Source: Candidatus Zixiibacteriota bacterium (GTDB taxonomy: Bacteria; Zixibacteria; MSB-5A5; WJJR01). Taken from it: a DNA stretch of 64,000 bases. The notes below the pieces were generated by a model that was given only the letters and a program-made list of their open reading frames with translations, searched no databases and was not told where the DNA came from. Where the stretch lies: contig DASWIS010000008.1 of NCBI GenBank assembly GCA_036397555.1, positions 124,001-188,000 on the forward strand, written 5' to 3'. Made by a program: the position numbers and the translations under genes. Shown in pieces: positions 37,477 through 46,569 of this stretch; positions within the stretch are counted from its first letter, which is position 1, and every line of letters starts with the position of its first letter.

Positions 37477-38282
37477 GGCGACACCGCTTAGTCACCCTGC
37501 TGTCAACCCGACGCGTCGGGCCCAACGTTTTCCAACAACGATTTGAAGATCCGTTGATCGCGCGACGGGCGCGGGCGGGACAGTTCGTGCATTTGTTGCC
37601 CGGGTCTGAGCAGCTCTTTCGTCGTGCCTTTTCGGTCTATGCCACCGACCCGGACGCCGAAACGTTTGATGTGCTGCATCAAGTCTACGGCGAGGGAACG
37701 CGGCTGTTGTCGTGTCTGCCGAGGGGGGCCAGCATCGATGCCATTGGTCCACTGGGAAATCGCTTCACAGTTCCACCGCGCGGGCACACGCCAGTTTTGG
37801 TCGGAGGCGGCTTGGGCATGGCGCCGTTGCGACTTTGGGCGGCAGAGCTGCTCGACTCCGGAACTTCGAAACGGTCTGCGCCGCCGCTGCTGGTACTCGG
37901 CGCGCGCAATCGTGCGCTCTGCGTGACACCGTATGCGCTCCCGGGACTGTCCAGGCGGACACACTGGGCGACCGATGATGGATCACGCGGAATTCACGGC
38001 ACTGCGGTCTCTTTGTTGGAACGTCTCATTGCCGAACAACAGATCGATGCGCATGCCGCCACCGTTTACGGATGCGGCCCCGAACCGATGCTGCGCGCGC
38101 TGGCAACGGTGTGTGCGGGGCATGGCATGCCGTGTCAAGTTTCGCTGGAGCGTTCGATGCCGTGCGGGTTCGGTGTCTGCATGGGTTGCGTCGTGCGCGC
38201 CCGAGACACGTCGGGGTACGACACTTTCAAACGCGTCTGTCGCGATGGTCCCGTCTTCGACAGTCACGCGATCATTCTCTAA
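37473..38282 (+). CDS. pyrK: Dihydroorotate dehydrogenase electron-transfer subunit
   Basis: A 269-residue PyrK, which passes electrons from PyrD1B to NAD through FAD and a 2Fe-2S cluster. A beta-barrel FAD domain (RRAFSVY at about 50), the NAD-binding VLVGGGLGMAPLR, and a C-terminal Cys motif PCGFGVCMGCVV with a final cysteine in FKRVCRDGP are all present. The GTG start overlaps the stop of the TPR gene (GTGA), implying coupling. pyrD follows after five bases. Confidence 0.94.
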   Translation: MRRHRLVTLLSTRRVGPNVFQQRFEDPLIARRARAGQFVHLLPGSEQLFRRAFSVYATDPDAETFDVLHQVYGEGTRLLSCLPRGASIDAIGPLGNRFTVPPRGHTPVLVGGGLGMAPLRLWAAELLDSGTSKRSAPPLLVLGARNRALCVTPYALPGLSRRTHWATDDGSRGIHGTAVSLLERLIAEQQIDAHAATVYGCGPEPMLRALATVCAGHGMPCQVSLERSMPCGFGVCMGCVVRARDTSGYDTFKRVCRDGPVFDSHAIIL

Positions 38283-38287
38283 CTGGT

Positions 38288-39244
38288 ATGAAGACAGCCA
38301 AACGCAGGCAGCCCGACCTCTCTGTCACGATTGCGGGGATTCAGTTTGCCACGCCGGTCTGGACCGCGTCGGGGACCGCCGGCACCGGCGAGGAAATCAA
38401 CCAATGGTGCGACGTCCGACATCTCGGGGCGATGGTGACCAAGTCGGTCTCGCTAAGTCCGCGAGCAGGACATCCGTATCCGCGTACCGTCGAGACGGCG
38501 AGTGGCCTGCTCAACGCCATTGGTCTGCAGAACAAAGGGATCGAGGCCTTCGTGCGCGAGGAACTGCCGCGTCTGCGCGAGATGCCGACGCGCGTGGTCG
38601 TCAATCTGGTCGGCGACACGCAGGAGGAGTACGCCGAACTGGCACGCCGCCTCTCCGCTGAAGACGGAATCGACGCGTACGAACTGAATCTCTCCTGTCC
38701 GAACGTCGAGAAGGGAATCGATCAGGGCGCCGATCCGCAGTGGGTCGGATCCTGCACGGCGAAAGTCCGTGCCGCGACCGAACGCCCGATGATCGTCAAG
38801 CTGACGCCGAACACGCACGACATCGACGCGCTGGCGCGTGCCGCCGAGGATGCCGGCGCCGACGCGATCTCGGCGATCAATACGCTGGTCGGCATGGCCG
38901 TCAATCACCGCACGTTCGGGCCGCGGCTGGCGAATGTCACTGGCGGACTGTCAGGTCCGGCGGTCAAACCCGTGGCGCTGGCGCTGGTCTACAAGATCGC
39001 ACGCGCGGTGCGCATCCCGGTCATCGGTATCGGCGGCATCGCCGCCGGTACTGACGCCGCCGAATTCCTGATCATCGGCGCAAGCGCCGTGCAAGTCGGC
39101 ACCGCGACATTCCGCCAACCGGATGCCGCCGTGACGGTCGCAGACGAACTATCCGACTATCTCCAAGAGAAGGGAATGAAGAGCGTCGGCGAGTTGATCG
39201 GGCGGTTTGACGCTCCCAAGCCGAAGTTGACAGGAGCCGGATAA
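38288..39244 (+). CDS. pyrD: Dihydroorotate dehydrogenase, class 1B catalytic subunit
   Basis: A 318-residue FMN TIM-barrel enzyme converting dihydroorotate to orotate. The N-terminal LSVTIAGIQFATPVWTASGT and the active-site NLSCPNVEKG, with Cys137 as the class 1B base, are visible, as is the FMN phosphate loop GIGGIAAGTDAAEFLIIGA near the end. The ATG at 38288 is used; the longer frame upstream overlaps pyrK and is a shadow. Direct neighbours pyrK and pyrF support the role. Confidence 0.96.
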   Translation: MKTAKRRQPDLSVTIAGIQFATPVWTASGTAGTGEEINQWCDVRHLGAMVTKSVSLSPRAGHPYPRTVETASGLLNAIGLQNKGIEAFVREELPRLREMPTRVVVNLVGDTQEEYAELARRLSAEDGIDAYELNLSCPNVEKGIDQGADPQWVGSCTAKVRAATERPMIVKLTPNTHDIDALARAAEDAGADAISAINTLVGMAVNHRTFGPRLANVTGGLSGPAVKPVALALVYKIARAVRIPVIGIGGIAAGTDAAEFLIIGASAVQVGTATFRQPDAAVTVADELSDYLQEKGMKSVGELIGRFDAPKPKLTGAG

Positions 39245-39246
39245 TC

Positions 39247-40053
39247 GTGACCTCGTTCCAGGACAAACTCAGCCAACGTGCCCGCGCGACCGGCGGCATC
39301 CTCTGCGTCGGCTTGGATCCCGATCCGGAGCAGATGCCGAAATCGATGACGGGCTCTCCCGATTCGCTGTATGGGTTTTGTTCGCCGATCGTGGCGGCAA
39401 CGAAGCGATATGCTGTTGCCTACAAGCCCAATCTGGCGTTCTTCGAAGCGCATGGCTCGCGCGGCATCGCCCAGCTTGAGCGCCTGCTGGCGGAGATACC
39501 CAGCGACATTCCGACCATTCTCGACGGCAAGCGCGGCGACATCGGCAACACCGCGCGCCTGTACGCCCGGTTTCTCTTCGAGCATTTGAATGGCGACGCC
39601 GCCACAGTCAGCCCGTATCTGGGACGCGATTCGCTCGACCCGTTTTTCGCCTACGAGGGCCGTATCCCATTCGTGCTGTGCGTGACCTCCAATCTGGGTG
39701 CTCAAGATGTCCAATTGGCGCCGAGCGGCGATAGACGAATCTATCATCGGATCATCGATCTGCTCGAACGGATGGGGAAGCCGTATGGTCTGGTGACCGG
39801 CGCGACACATGTTGCGTTGCTCGAAGAAATCCGACGTCTCGCGCCGAACGCCCCGCTGCTCATTCCCGGAATCGGCGCTCAAGGGGGCGATCTCTCGGCG
39901 ACACTCGCCGCGGTCGCCGGTGGCGCGGCGCTGGTCAATGTTTCACGCGATATCCTGTATGCGTCCACCGGCGAGGACTTCGCCGAAGCCGCCGGACGGC
40001 GCGCGCAGTGGTATGTTGAACAGATGAAACCGCACTGCCACACGTCGCTATGA
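39247..40053 (+). CDS. pyrF: Orotidine-5'-phosphate decarboxylase
   Basis: A 268-residue type-2 (longer) OMP decarboxylase, the last step of UMP synthesis. The catalytic array is LDGKRGDIGNTA, with Asp93, Lys95 and Asp98; the N-terminal CVGLDPDPEQMP and the C-terminal LLIPGIGAQGGDL phosphate loop are typical. It starts at GTG 39247, two bases after the pyrD stop, and overlaps the next gene by four bases. Confidence 0.96.
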   Translation: MTSFQDKLSQRARATGGILCVGLDPDPEQMPKSMTGSPDSLYGFCSPIVAATKRYAVAYKPNLAFFEAHGSRGIAQLERLLAEIPSDIPTILDGKRGDIGNTARLYARFLFEHLNGDAATVSPYLGRDSLDPFFAYEGRIPFVLCVTSNLGAQDVQLAPSGDRRIYHRIIDLLERMGKPYGLVTGATHVALLEEIRRLAPNAPLLIPGIGAQGGDLSATLAAVAGGAALVNVSRDILYASTGEDFAEAAGRRAQWYVEQMKPHCHTSL

Positions 40054-41618
40054 ACCCCTCCGACTGCCAGCGCATCGTCACCCCGACGCAGATGCAGGCG
40101 ATCGACCGGCGCGCGATCGAGTCGCTCGGCGTCCCCGGCCTGACATTGATGGAGAATGCTGGACGCGGTATCGCCGAAGGTGTACGCGACCGCATCTTCG
40201 ACGGCGATGTCTCCGACAAACGCATCGCGATCATCTGCGGCCCCGGCAACAACGGCGGCGATGGATTTGTGGCGGGACGCTATCTGATCGAGATGGGCGC
40301 TACTGTCACGGCGTTTCTGACTGAGAAAGCCGCGACTCTCACGGGCGGTGCGAAGACCAATGCCGAGCGCTACCGCGGCATGAATCAGGTGATTATTGAG
40401 ATTGCAGAGGGGACCGAGTTTCCCGACTTCGGCGACCATGACTGCCTCGTCGACGCCATCTTCGGCACCGGTTTTCATGGCCGAATCGAAGGGACGATCG
40501 CGCGTGTCATCGAAGCGATGAACGAGTCGGGATTGCCGATAGTCGCCATCGATACGCCGTCCGGGCTCGACAATGCGGCCGGCGCATTGGGGGTGCCGAG
40601 CGTTTATGCCACGCACACGATGGCCTTGGCGTGCAGCAAACGCGGCCAATGGTTCTGGCCCGGGCGCATGGCCGTTGGGGAACTGACGACCATTGACATC
40701 GGGATTCCGCGCGAAGCGGTCGATGCTGAGAATGTGAAGCTCTCGTTGATTACCGAAGAATATGTAGCGGGTGCGCTGCCGCAACGCCCCCCGGACGTCC
40801 ACAAGGGCCATTTCGGCAAGGCGCTCATCGTCGGCGGGTCGGTGGGGATGAGCGGCGCCGTTGTCTTGGCCGTGCGCGCTGCGATGCGCAGCGGGTTGGG
40901 ATTGTCGTATGCCGCGGTGCCTGCTTCGCTGGCCAATCTGGTCGATGCCGGGTCCATCGAAACAGTTGTGCGTCCGTTGCCCGAAGTGCGGCAACGTCGC
41001 TGCCTCGCCACACGCTCACTCGGCGAGATTCTCAAGCTGTGTGAATCTGTCGAGGCTGTGGCCATCGGTCCCGGTCTCGGGACGCATCACGAGACACAGG
41101 AATTGGTCCGGCGCCTGATCGCCCGCCGCACCAAGCCGACTGTGCTGGATGCCGATGGGCTGAATGCCTGCGCCGCCGCCACGTCAGTGTTTCAATCGGC
41201 AACCGATGCCCCTCTCATTCTGACGCCGCATGTCGGTGAGATGGCGCGCCTGCTCGGCATGGATCCGTCGGAGGTTGCCGCCGACCGCGAAGCAATCGCG
41301 CGTCGGGCTGCGGCACAATTCGCATGCATTGTCGTGATGAAAGGCGCGCCGACTTTTGTCGCCGAGCCATCGGGGCATGTGTGGCTCAATCCCACCGGGA
41401 ATTCCGGCATGGCGACCGGCGGCTCGGGCGATGTCCTCACCGGGCTGATCGTCTCATTCCTTGCGCAGGGATGCGATGCGCTCACTGCTTCTTTGCTCGG
41501 AGTCTTCATTCACGGCGCTGCCGGCGATTTGGCCGCCGCCGAACTGGGCGAGCGCTCACTGATCGCAACCGACTTGATCGACGCGCTGCCGGAGGTGCTG
41601 GGGCATTTGGAGGCGTAG
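40050..41618 (+). CDS. nnr: Bifunctional NAD(P)H-hydrate epimerase/dehydratase
   Basis: A 522-residue fusion of the YjeF N-terminal epimerase (1-220, with CGPGNNGGDGFVAGR and FGTGFHGRIEG) and the C-terminal ADP-dependent dehydratase (about 230-520, with GKALIVGGSVGMSGA, LTPHVGEMARLL and TGNSGMATGGSGDVLTG). It repairs hydrated NADH and NADPH. It overlaps pyrF as ATGA, giving a pyrK-pyrD-pyrF-nnr operon in which a cofactor-repair enzyme rides with pyrimidine synthesis. Confidence 0.96.
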   Translation: MNPSDCQRIVTPTQMQAIDRRAIESLGVPGLTLMENAGRGIAEGVRDRIFDGDVSDKRIAIICGPGNNGGDGFVAGRYLIEMGATVTAFLTEKAATLTGGAKTNAERYRGMNQVIIEIAEGTEFPDFGDHDCLVDAIFGTGFHGRIEGTIARVIEAMNESGLPIVAIDTPSGLDNAAGALGVPSVYATHTMALACSKRGQWFWPGRMAVGELTTIDIGIPREAVDAENVKLSLITEEYVAGALPQRPPDVHKGHFGKALIVGGSVGMSGAVVLAVRAAMRSGLGLSYAAVPASLANLVDAGSIETVVRPLPEVRQRRCLATRSLGEILKLCESVEAVAIGPGLGTHHETQELVRRLIARRTKPTVLDADGLNACAAATSVFQSATDAPLILTPHVGEMARLLGMDPSEVAADREAIARRAAAQFACIVVMKGAPTFVAEPSGHVWLNPTGNSGMATGGSGDVLTGLIVSFLAQGCDALTASLLGVFIHGAAGDLAAAELGERSLIATDLIDALPEVLGHLEA

Positions 41619-41722
41619 GAATGTGTTCCCGCTGAAGAGACCTTGCCACAGCGGAGCCGTGGGGCAAATGGCGTCAGGCCTTGGCGCTTATGGGAGTGTT
41701 GTAAAACCCATCGGAACCCACA

Positions 41723-42376
41723 TTATCGAGTTTCATGGAAATAATCATTCGGGTCATTCCGAGCGAAGCGAGGAATCTCCAACGCGTTGTCGGCGGCCAC
41801 GCGCGCATCGAGACCGCTCGCTCCGCTCGGAGTGACATCAAATTGGGCTTTTTCAACACGCCCGCTTATATACAGGAGTACGCCGTCCTTCAAAGGCTCC
41901 AGCACGGTATCAATGGACGTATCAAAGCCAGTCACTCTCGATGCGATTCTCGGAAAGAGTTTCTCGAAAAGTGCACGCGTGGTGCGGTGCTTTGGATTAT
42001 TGTCGTCGTATTCCCACTCCCCATGGGCAAAGCGGTGACGCAGGAGCTTTACGAGATGCGTATATTCCCCTCCGGCAAGTGACGTATCTGGATTTGTACC
42101 ATAGGGAATCACGTCGCGTTCCTCGAGTATTGCCGCCAGCTGAATTATAAAGCTCCGATTGATTGAGTCTGCAATTTCCCGCAATTCAAGAATGTCGCCT
42201 CGTGTAAGCGGTTTTGCGAGGTCAACGAAATAGACTGCGCCCCGAGCTCGATACCAACCTGCCGACTGGTAGCCCATCCGTCCTACTGCATTGTCTCCAA
42301 TGTAAGGACACAATGCACGCGCCTTAACGAAGGTCTTCCATGCCGCCTCAATTGCATCGATCGCTACTCGATCCAT
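41723..42376 (-). CDS. HEPN-like protein with repeat-derived C-terminus
   Basis: A 217-residue helical protein with no homologue I can name. An RHRFAH segment, Arg113-x4-His118, matches the active-site spacing of HEPN ribonucleases and related proteins, and sits in a helix after YTHLVKLL. Residues about 181-208 are encoded by an interspersed palindromic repeat (41753-41836) translated in frame, so the natural C-terminus probably ended near residue 178. It has no partner nucleotidyltransferase next to it. Identification as HEPN rests on one motif. Confidence 0.6.
   Translation of the reverse strand: MDRVAIDAIEAAWKTFVKARALCPYIGDNAVGRMGYQSAGWYRARGAVYFVDLAKPLTRGDILELREIADSINRSFIIQLAAILEERDVIPYGTNPDTSLAGGEYTHLVKLLRHRFAHGEWEYDDNNPKHRTTRALFEKLFPRIASRVTGFDTSIDTVLEPLKDGVLLYISGRVEKAQFDVTPSGASGLDARVAADNALEIPRFARNDPNDYFHETR
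41753..41836. repeat. Interspersed repeat with 20-bp inverted ends
   Basis: An 84-bp element bounded by GTCATTCCGAGCGAAGCGAG (left) and the complement of GTCACTCCGAGCGGAGCGAG (right), matching at 18 of 20 bases. This is the widespread repeat whose translation reads HSERSEES. It overlaps the end of the HEPN-like gene. A related core, GAGCGAAGC, appears in the repeat at 54441-54480. Confidence 0.85.
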
Positions 42377-42474
42377 TTAGTTTTCCCTGTATTGATGAGA
42401 TTAGACTTGTGCCTTGTGCCCAGCAGCTCTGATACAGGAATGTTCGAGACCCGAGCCGCAGCAGATAAGTCCGC

Positions 42475-43428
42475 TCACTCCTCCGGGTCCGCGTACACCC
42501 CCACTTCCACCGTGTCGGCGCCGATGAAGTTGATGTTGCCCTGCGACGTGCGCGGATAGAAAAAGGCGAAGACGTTGGAGTGTTCTTCGGTGATGTTGTG
42601 TCCGCCGAAGGGGATTGCCACATCGGTCGGGTTGTCGTAGGTGCAGGTGTAGATGATCCCTTCCCCCTCCGAGATGGTGACCGGGGGATCGAGCGCCACG
42701 AAGGGGGGCTCATCCCAAGTGGTGCTCTCGAAGATCAACTCGCCCTTTTCCTGCTGGGCATTGCAGGTCCAGACACGGAACTCCTTGCCCCGGCTGTGAA
42801 AGTGGCCGGTGAGCGCCATCAGGTGAATCGTCTGGGGCATAATGCAGGTTTTGGTAAACGAGGCCTCCGAATGAGGCGGGATCAGGACATTCGGGTTCCA
42901 CGCGAAGAACGCCGCCGCCTCCTGCTCGATCTCTTCCTGCTCGACCGTGTACCAGCGGACCGTGCCCTGGGCGTTGGCCGGCGTCGGCTGGGTTTGGGTG
43001 TTCGTGTAGTGCAACTGCAGGTTCAGCTTCTCGTGCGCTTCGATCCGGAAGGCGACGCCCGCCGGCAGCGACCAGTCGATGTCGCCGGATTGATTGTCGA
43101 TGATAAGCTGCCAGGGCGGATTGAAGAACCGGGTGTCGAAACTCGATTCAAAACCGCCGTCGGCATATGTCGGGTCCTCGCCCAGCAGTCGGTAAACGTT
43201 GAAATGATGGCTCCCCTCGTTCATGAAGAGATGTATGCGGTTGATGTAGACCGGCTCTTCCGATGGGAAGTCCATGAAGTAGTTGTGCTGGAGTTCTTCG
43301 CCCTGGGGGACATTGAACTCCGGCGTAAACATCTCGATGTAGTCTGCCGTTTCCGGTTTGGTGGCGTTGTTGCAGCTGACGGCAATCTGTAGCACGAGCC
43401 ACGCGGCGACGATCGGTCTAATAGTCAT
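42475..43428 (-). CDS. Copper type II monooxygenase-like lipoprotein
   Basis: A 317-residue exported protein, probably a lipoprotein (IAVSC near residue 19). It resembles the PHM/DBH-type copper monooxygenase fold: His74-His75 in GSHHFN and His140 in LQLHYTN could form the CuH site, and the His209-x-His211 pair in TGHFHSRGKEF plus a Met in CIMP the CuM site. The start overlaps the stop of the upstream haem-motif protein by 11 bases, so the two are one unit. Whether it hydroxylates a substrate or only binds copper is not clear from sequence. Confidence 0.75.
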   Translation of the reverse strand: MTIRPIVAAWLVLQIAVSCNNATKPETADYIEMFTPEFNVPQGEELQHNYFMDFPSEEPVYINRIHLFMNEGSHHFNVYRLLGEDPTYADGGFESSFDTRFFNPPWQLIIDNQSGDIDWSLPAGVAFRIEAHEKLNLQLHYTNTQTQPTPANAQGTVRWYTVEQEEIEQEAAAFFAWNPNVLIPPHSEASFTKTCIMPQTIHLMALTGHFHSRGKEFRVWTCNAQQEKGELIFESTTWDEPPFVALDPPVTISEGEGIIYTCTYDNPTDVAIPFGGHNITEEHSNVFAFFYPRTSQGNINFIGADTVEVGVYADPEE

Positions 43429-44275
43429 TGGGCAGCGCTCCCTGATCGATCCAGTTCCCGATCCACGTCTTGTGGATGGCCGTCAATGCCGGTCCGGTGG
43501 GCGGCATCCGGCTCCCGTATTCCGAAGACGGTCCGTTGATCTTCATCCACAGGAAACTGGCCTCGGAGTCGCCGGGAACGACGCGTTTCATCCCGTTGTC
43601 CCGGGCGGCGGCGTTTTCGGGCTCGACCATCACCAACTGCGCGTAGGCCTCCCCATCGTCCAGGTGCAGGTTTGCGATCCGGGCGTTGCCATGGCATGAG
43701 GTGATGGCGCACGATGTCGCAAAGGTGTTCTGTTCGATGTGGGCCAGCAGGTTCGACGACCGAAATGTCACGCTCTTGCGGATTGCCGGCTCAAGCGGCA
43801 AACCCTCCACATCGACCAGTTCAATCGTTAATTGGTGATCCCCCTGATGGACGCCCGTGATGACAAAGCTCTCCATGGTCGCGATCCGCGCTCCGGCAGA
43901 GTCATCGTCGAGCCAGGACTTGGCGTATCCGGCGACAACCTCCTCCTGCGCCACACCGGAGTAACCCAGCGAGTGCGAGGGTCCCAGTGCCCCCGCGATG
44001 CCCGCGGTCTGATTAATGCGTGAGAGTCCGCCACGACTGACAATGGCCGGATCGGCGAACTCAAAGCCGCTGGTCTTGATTTCCACCTCGATCCAACTGC
44101 CGAGAACAATTTGCCCCGTGCCGGGCGCAACGATCGACAGGGAGGGTCCGGAGGACCTCGGTGTCGGATCATCGCCTCCGCAGCTGCAGAATACTGCGGC
44201 CATAGCGATGGCCCCGGCAATTCGGCCGGTCGACTGCCCCTGTTTCCTGCCTTTACGAATCAGGAGATCCGGCAT
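43418..44275 (-). CDS. Exported protein with cytochrome-like CX4CH haem motif
   Basis: A 285-residue protein, probably a lipoprotein (FCSCGGDD near residue 32). Residues 40-175 look like an Ig-like beta domain. The C-terminal 110 residues resemble cytochrome-c-like domains of planctomycete type, with Cys189-x4-Cys194-His195 (CAITSCH) instead of CXXCH, and a distal RMPPTGP methionine. A CX4CH motif can bind haem in some multihaem proteins but is rare. It is coupled to the copper-monooxygenase-like gene and could be its electron partner. Confidence 0.7.
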   Translation of the reverse strand: MPDLLIRKGRKQGQSTGRIAGAIAMAAVFCSCGGDDPTPRSSGPSLSIVAPGTGQIVLGSWIEVEIKTSGFEFADPAIVSRGGLSRINQTAGIAGALGPSHSLGYSGVAQEEVVAGYAKSWLDDDSAGARIATMESFVITGVHQGDHQLTIELVDVEGLPLEPAIRKSVTFRSSNLLAHIEQNTFATSCAITSCHGNARIANLHLDDGEAYAQLVMVEPENAAARDNGMKRVVPGDSEASFLWMKINGPSSEYGSRMPPTGPALTAIHKTWIGNWIDQGALPNDY

Positions 44276-44395
44276 CCGGTTGCAACCTCGGCTCAGACGC
44301 GCAACAGCCGCATGACTCCGACAATATCATTTATCGGACGAAAACCGTGGAGTTCAATGAGTATGGCCTCCCTCGGCGGTTCGGAGTGGCCGCAC

Positions 44396-45265
44396 TCACC
44401 CGCACGGATCGCAGAAGACTGCGCCCGGATCCCCGCTGCGAAACGCCACATCGACCAATGCCACGACATCGAACACATCGGTTTCATCGGAGCAATTGAC
44501 ATCGGTGCGCTCGTACGGGCAGAGCGGATCGGTCACCGCGGCGCCGTTGCGGAAGGCGACATCGACCGCCAAAACGACATCGAAGACATTGACCAGCCCA
44601 TCGCAGGCGGGGTCGGCATGGCAAGTGCATTCGCACATGACCGTGACGATGCCGGATGTGAATTCGGGTACGATGAGATCGGTCCCGGGATCGAGCCCCG
44701 TAACATAGAGAAGATGGTTGTCGGGCGCGGCGCAGGTGGTGTCGATCTCGAAGGTGCCCGACGCCGAAGCGACATCGAACGAAAGCGCCAGCGACGGCGT
44801 TCCGGCGCCGGGGAGTCCGTCATCGCCGGGAGAAATATCGGTGGCGACCCCATATCCCCAGTACAGAGCGGCATCGGGGCTGACAAAATCGGCCGCCGTG
44901 TCCAATGGCGAGCTCCCCCACACCAGCCCGATCGAGTCAGGGGCGCAGCTTGTGATGCCGGGTGCGCCTTTCTGACCCATCCGACGATAGAGATTGGTTC
45001 CCTGCCCGGCCGTGTCCCAGACCAGGAATCGTCCACCTGCCGAGATCGTGAGCGAATTCTCGATGAACGCGCCGCCCGATGTCGAACGCAACTCCAACGG
45101 CACGGCCAGGCCGCGCAGGGAGTCGTCATTGGCGAAGTACACCCCGAGTGTGACACTGTCGCTTCCGGGGATGACCGATTTGGATTCGACAATCACCGTG
45201 TTGGCCGCATGCGCGGCCGACGCCATCAACAAGAGTATGGCGGCACAAAATTCCATGCGTCTCAT
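44396..45265 (-). CDS. Secreted protein with dockerin-type calcium repeats
   Basis: A 289-residue protein with signal peptide (LLMASAAHA). The N-terminal half (IVESKSVIPGSDSVTLGVYF, then GLAVPLELRS) resembles a cohesin-like beta-sandwich. The C-terminal 75 residues contain paired dockerin-type EF-hand-like repeats, DPACDGLVNVFDVV and DVNCSDETDVFDVV, each followed by a VAFR helix end. Cysteine-rich loops link the two. In FCB bacteria such pairs are common in surface proteins without a cellulosome. Confidence 0.8.
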   Translation of the reverse strand: MRRMEFCAAILLLMASAAHAANTVIVESKSVIPGSDSVTLGVYFANDDSLRGLAVPLELRSTSGGAFIENSLTISAGGRFLVWDTAGQGTNLYRRMGQKGAPGITSCAPDSIGLVWGSSPLDTAADFVSPDAALYWGYGVATDISPGDDGLPGAGTPSLALSFDVASASGTFEIDTTCAAPDNHLLYVTGLDPGTDLIVPEFTSGIVTVMCECTCHADPACDGLVNVFDVVLAVDVAFRNGAAVTDPLCPYERTDVNCSDETDVFDVVALVDVAFRSGDPGAVFCDPCG

Positions 45266-45447
45266 GGGAACGACCTCCGCGATTGTATTGCGTTACGAAT
45301 GGCGCGAGTACCGAGGAACCGACCAAGGCCTAATATAATACCCGTTGCGGGCGGCGCAGATGTAAAATGAGCCGGGCAGCCCCTGCCTTTGCCCCAGCCA
45401 CGGCGCGGCGCGAGGGATCACCAACCGAATCGTACTCAGCCGGATTA

Positions 45448-46569
45448 TCACGACAGTTTCTTGGAGAACTTCAGCACGCCCAGAGTCACGGTCAGCGGCG
45501 CGAAGATGAGCAACGGCCAAATGTGCGGCCACAGGTCGACAGGGCCGGTTCCCTTCAGGACAATTCCACGCAACACGACAAGGAAGTAGGTCAACGGCAG
45601 AAGGTTCGACAGTTTCTGAACGATCCATGGCATCGAGGCGATCGGAAACATGAATCCCGACAGCAGAATGTTCGGCAGGAAGAAGAAGAACGCCATCTGC
45701 ATCGTCTGCAACTGCGTCCTGCCCAGCGTGGAGAGAAACATCCCCACCCCCAGACTGGCGACGATGAAGAGGAATCCGACCCCGTACAGCAGCCACAAAC
45801 TGCCGTGAATCTGCACCCCGAACAAAAAGCGGCCGATCAGCAGCACGAAGGTCATCTGCACATACCCGACCACGATGTAGGGGATGATCTTGCCGATCAT
45901 CAATTCGAGCTTGGAGACGGGCGTCGTGATCAGACTCTCAAACGTGCCGCGTTCGCGTTCACGCACGATTGCCCCCGCGGTGATCAGCACCATGGTCATT
46001 GTCAAGATCACCCCGATCAGTCCCGGCACGATGTAGGTCGGCGAATCAAGACTCGGATTGTATAGCGCCCGGGCACGGACCTCGATCGGGAACCGGGCGG
46101 CGCCCGCACCGAACAGTTCTCCGCGCAGGATTTCGATGTTCATCAACTGACCGAGCTGTGCCGCCGTCGACATTGCCGACTGCGCCAGGAGCGGATCGGC
46201 CGCATCAACCAACAATCCGACCTCGGCATCGCCGCGCTTGAGCCGTCGCGGATAGTCGGCCGGGATCAACAGCGCCGCTTTGGCATCCTCGCTGTCCATC
46301 GTCTCCTTGGCCTCGCGATAAGTCGGCACCTGCGCGACCAAATCGAAAAACGTCGTGTTGATGAGACGGTCGGTCAGTTCGCGTCCGTGCGACGACTGCG
46401 ACAAGTCGCAGACCACCAGCGGGATATGATCGACCTGCGTGTTGATCGCGTATCCGAAGAGAATTAGCTGCAGGACCGGAATGCCGAGCATGATCGCGAA
46501 GGTGACACGGTCGCGCCGCATCTGAATAAACTCTTTGTTGGCCACCGCGCCGAAACGGGTCCAATTCAT
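45448..46569 (-). CDS. ABC-2 type transporter permease
   Basis: A 373-residue permease of the YhhJ/YbhR type, with one N-terminal helix, a large extracytoplasmic domain (about 45-175) and five C-terminal helices, including the conserved RERERGTFESLITTPVSKLE amphipathic segment. It overlaps the ATPase gene by four bases. With HlyD-type and ATPase partners it should form an exporter for drugs, lipids or other envelope molecules; only one permease gene is present. Confidence 0.93.
   Translation of the reverse strand: MNWTRFGAVANKEFIQMRRDRVTFAIMLGIPVLQLILFGYAINTQVDHIPLVVCDLSQSSHGRELTDRLINTTFFDLVAQVPTYREAKETMDSEDAKAALLIPADYPRRLKRGDAEVGLLVDAADPLLAQSAMSTAAQLGQLMNIEILRGELFGAGAARFPIEVRARALYNPSLDSPTYIVPGLIGVILTMTMVLITAGAIVRERERGTFESLITTPVSKLELMIGKIIPYIVVGYVQMTFVLLIGRFLFGVQIHGSLWLLYGVGFLFIVASLGVGMFLSTLGRTQLQTMQMAFFFFLPNILLSGFMFPIASMPWIVQKLSNLLPLTYFLVVLRGIVLKGTGPVDLWPHIWPLLIFAPLTVTLGVLKFSKKLS

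Noticed and set aside
44111-45370. A 419-codon plus-strand open frame
   Set aside because: It covers the dockerin-type gene on the opposite strand, which has a signal peptide and calcium repeats. The frame itself is Arg/Gly/Asp-rich noise.
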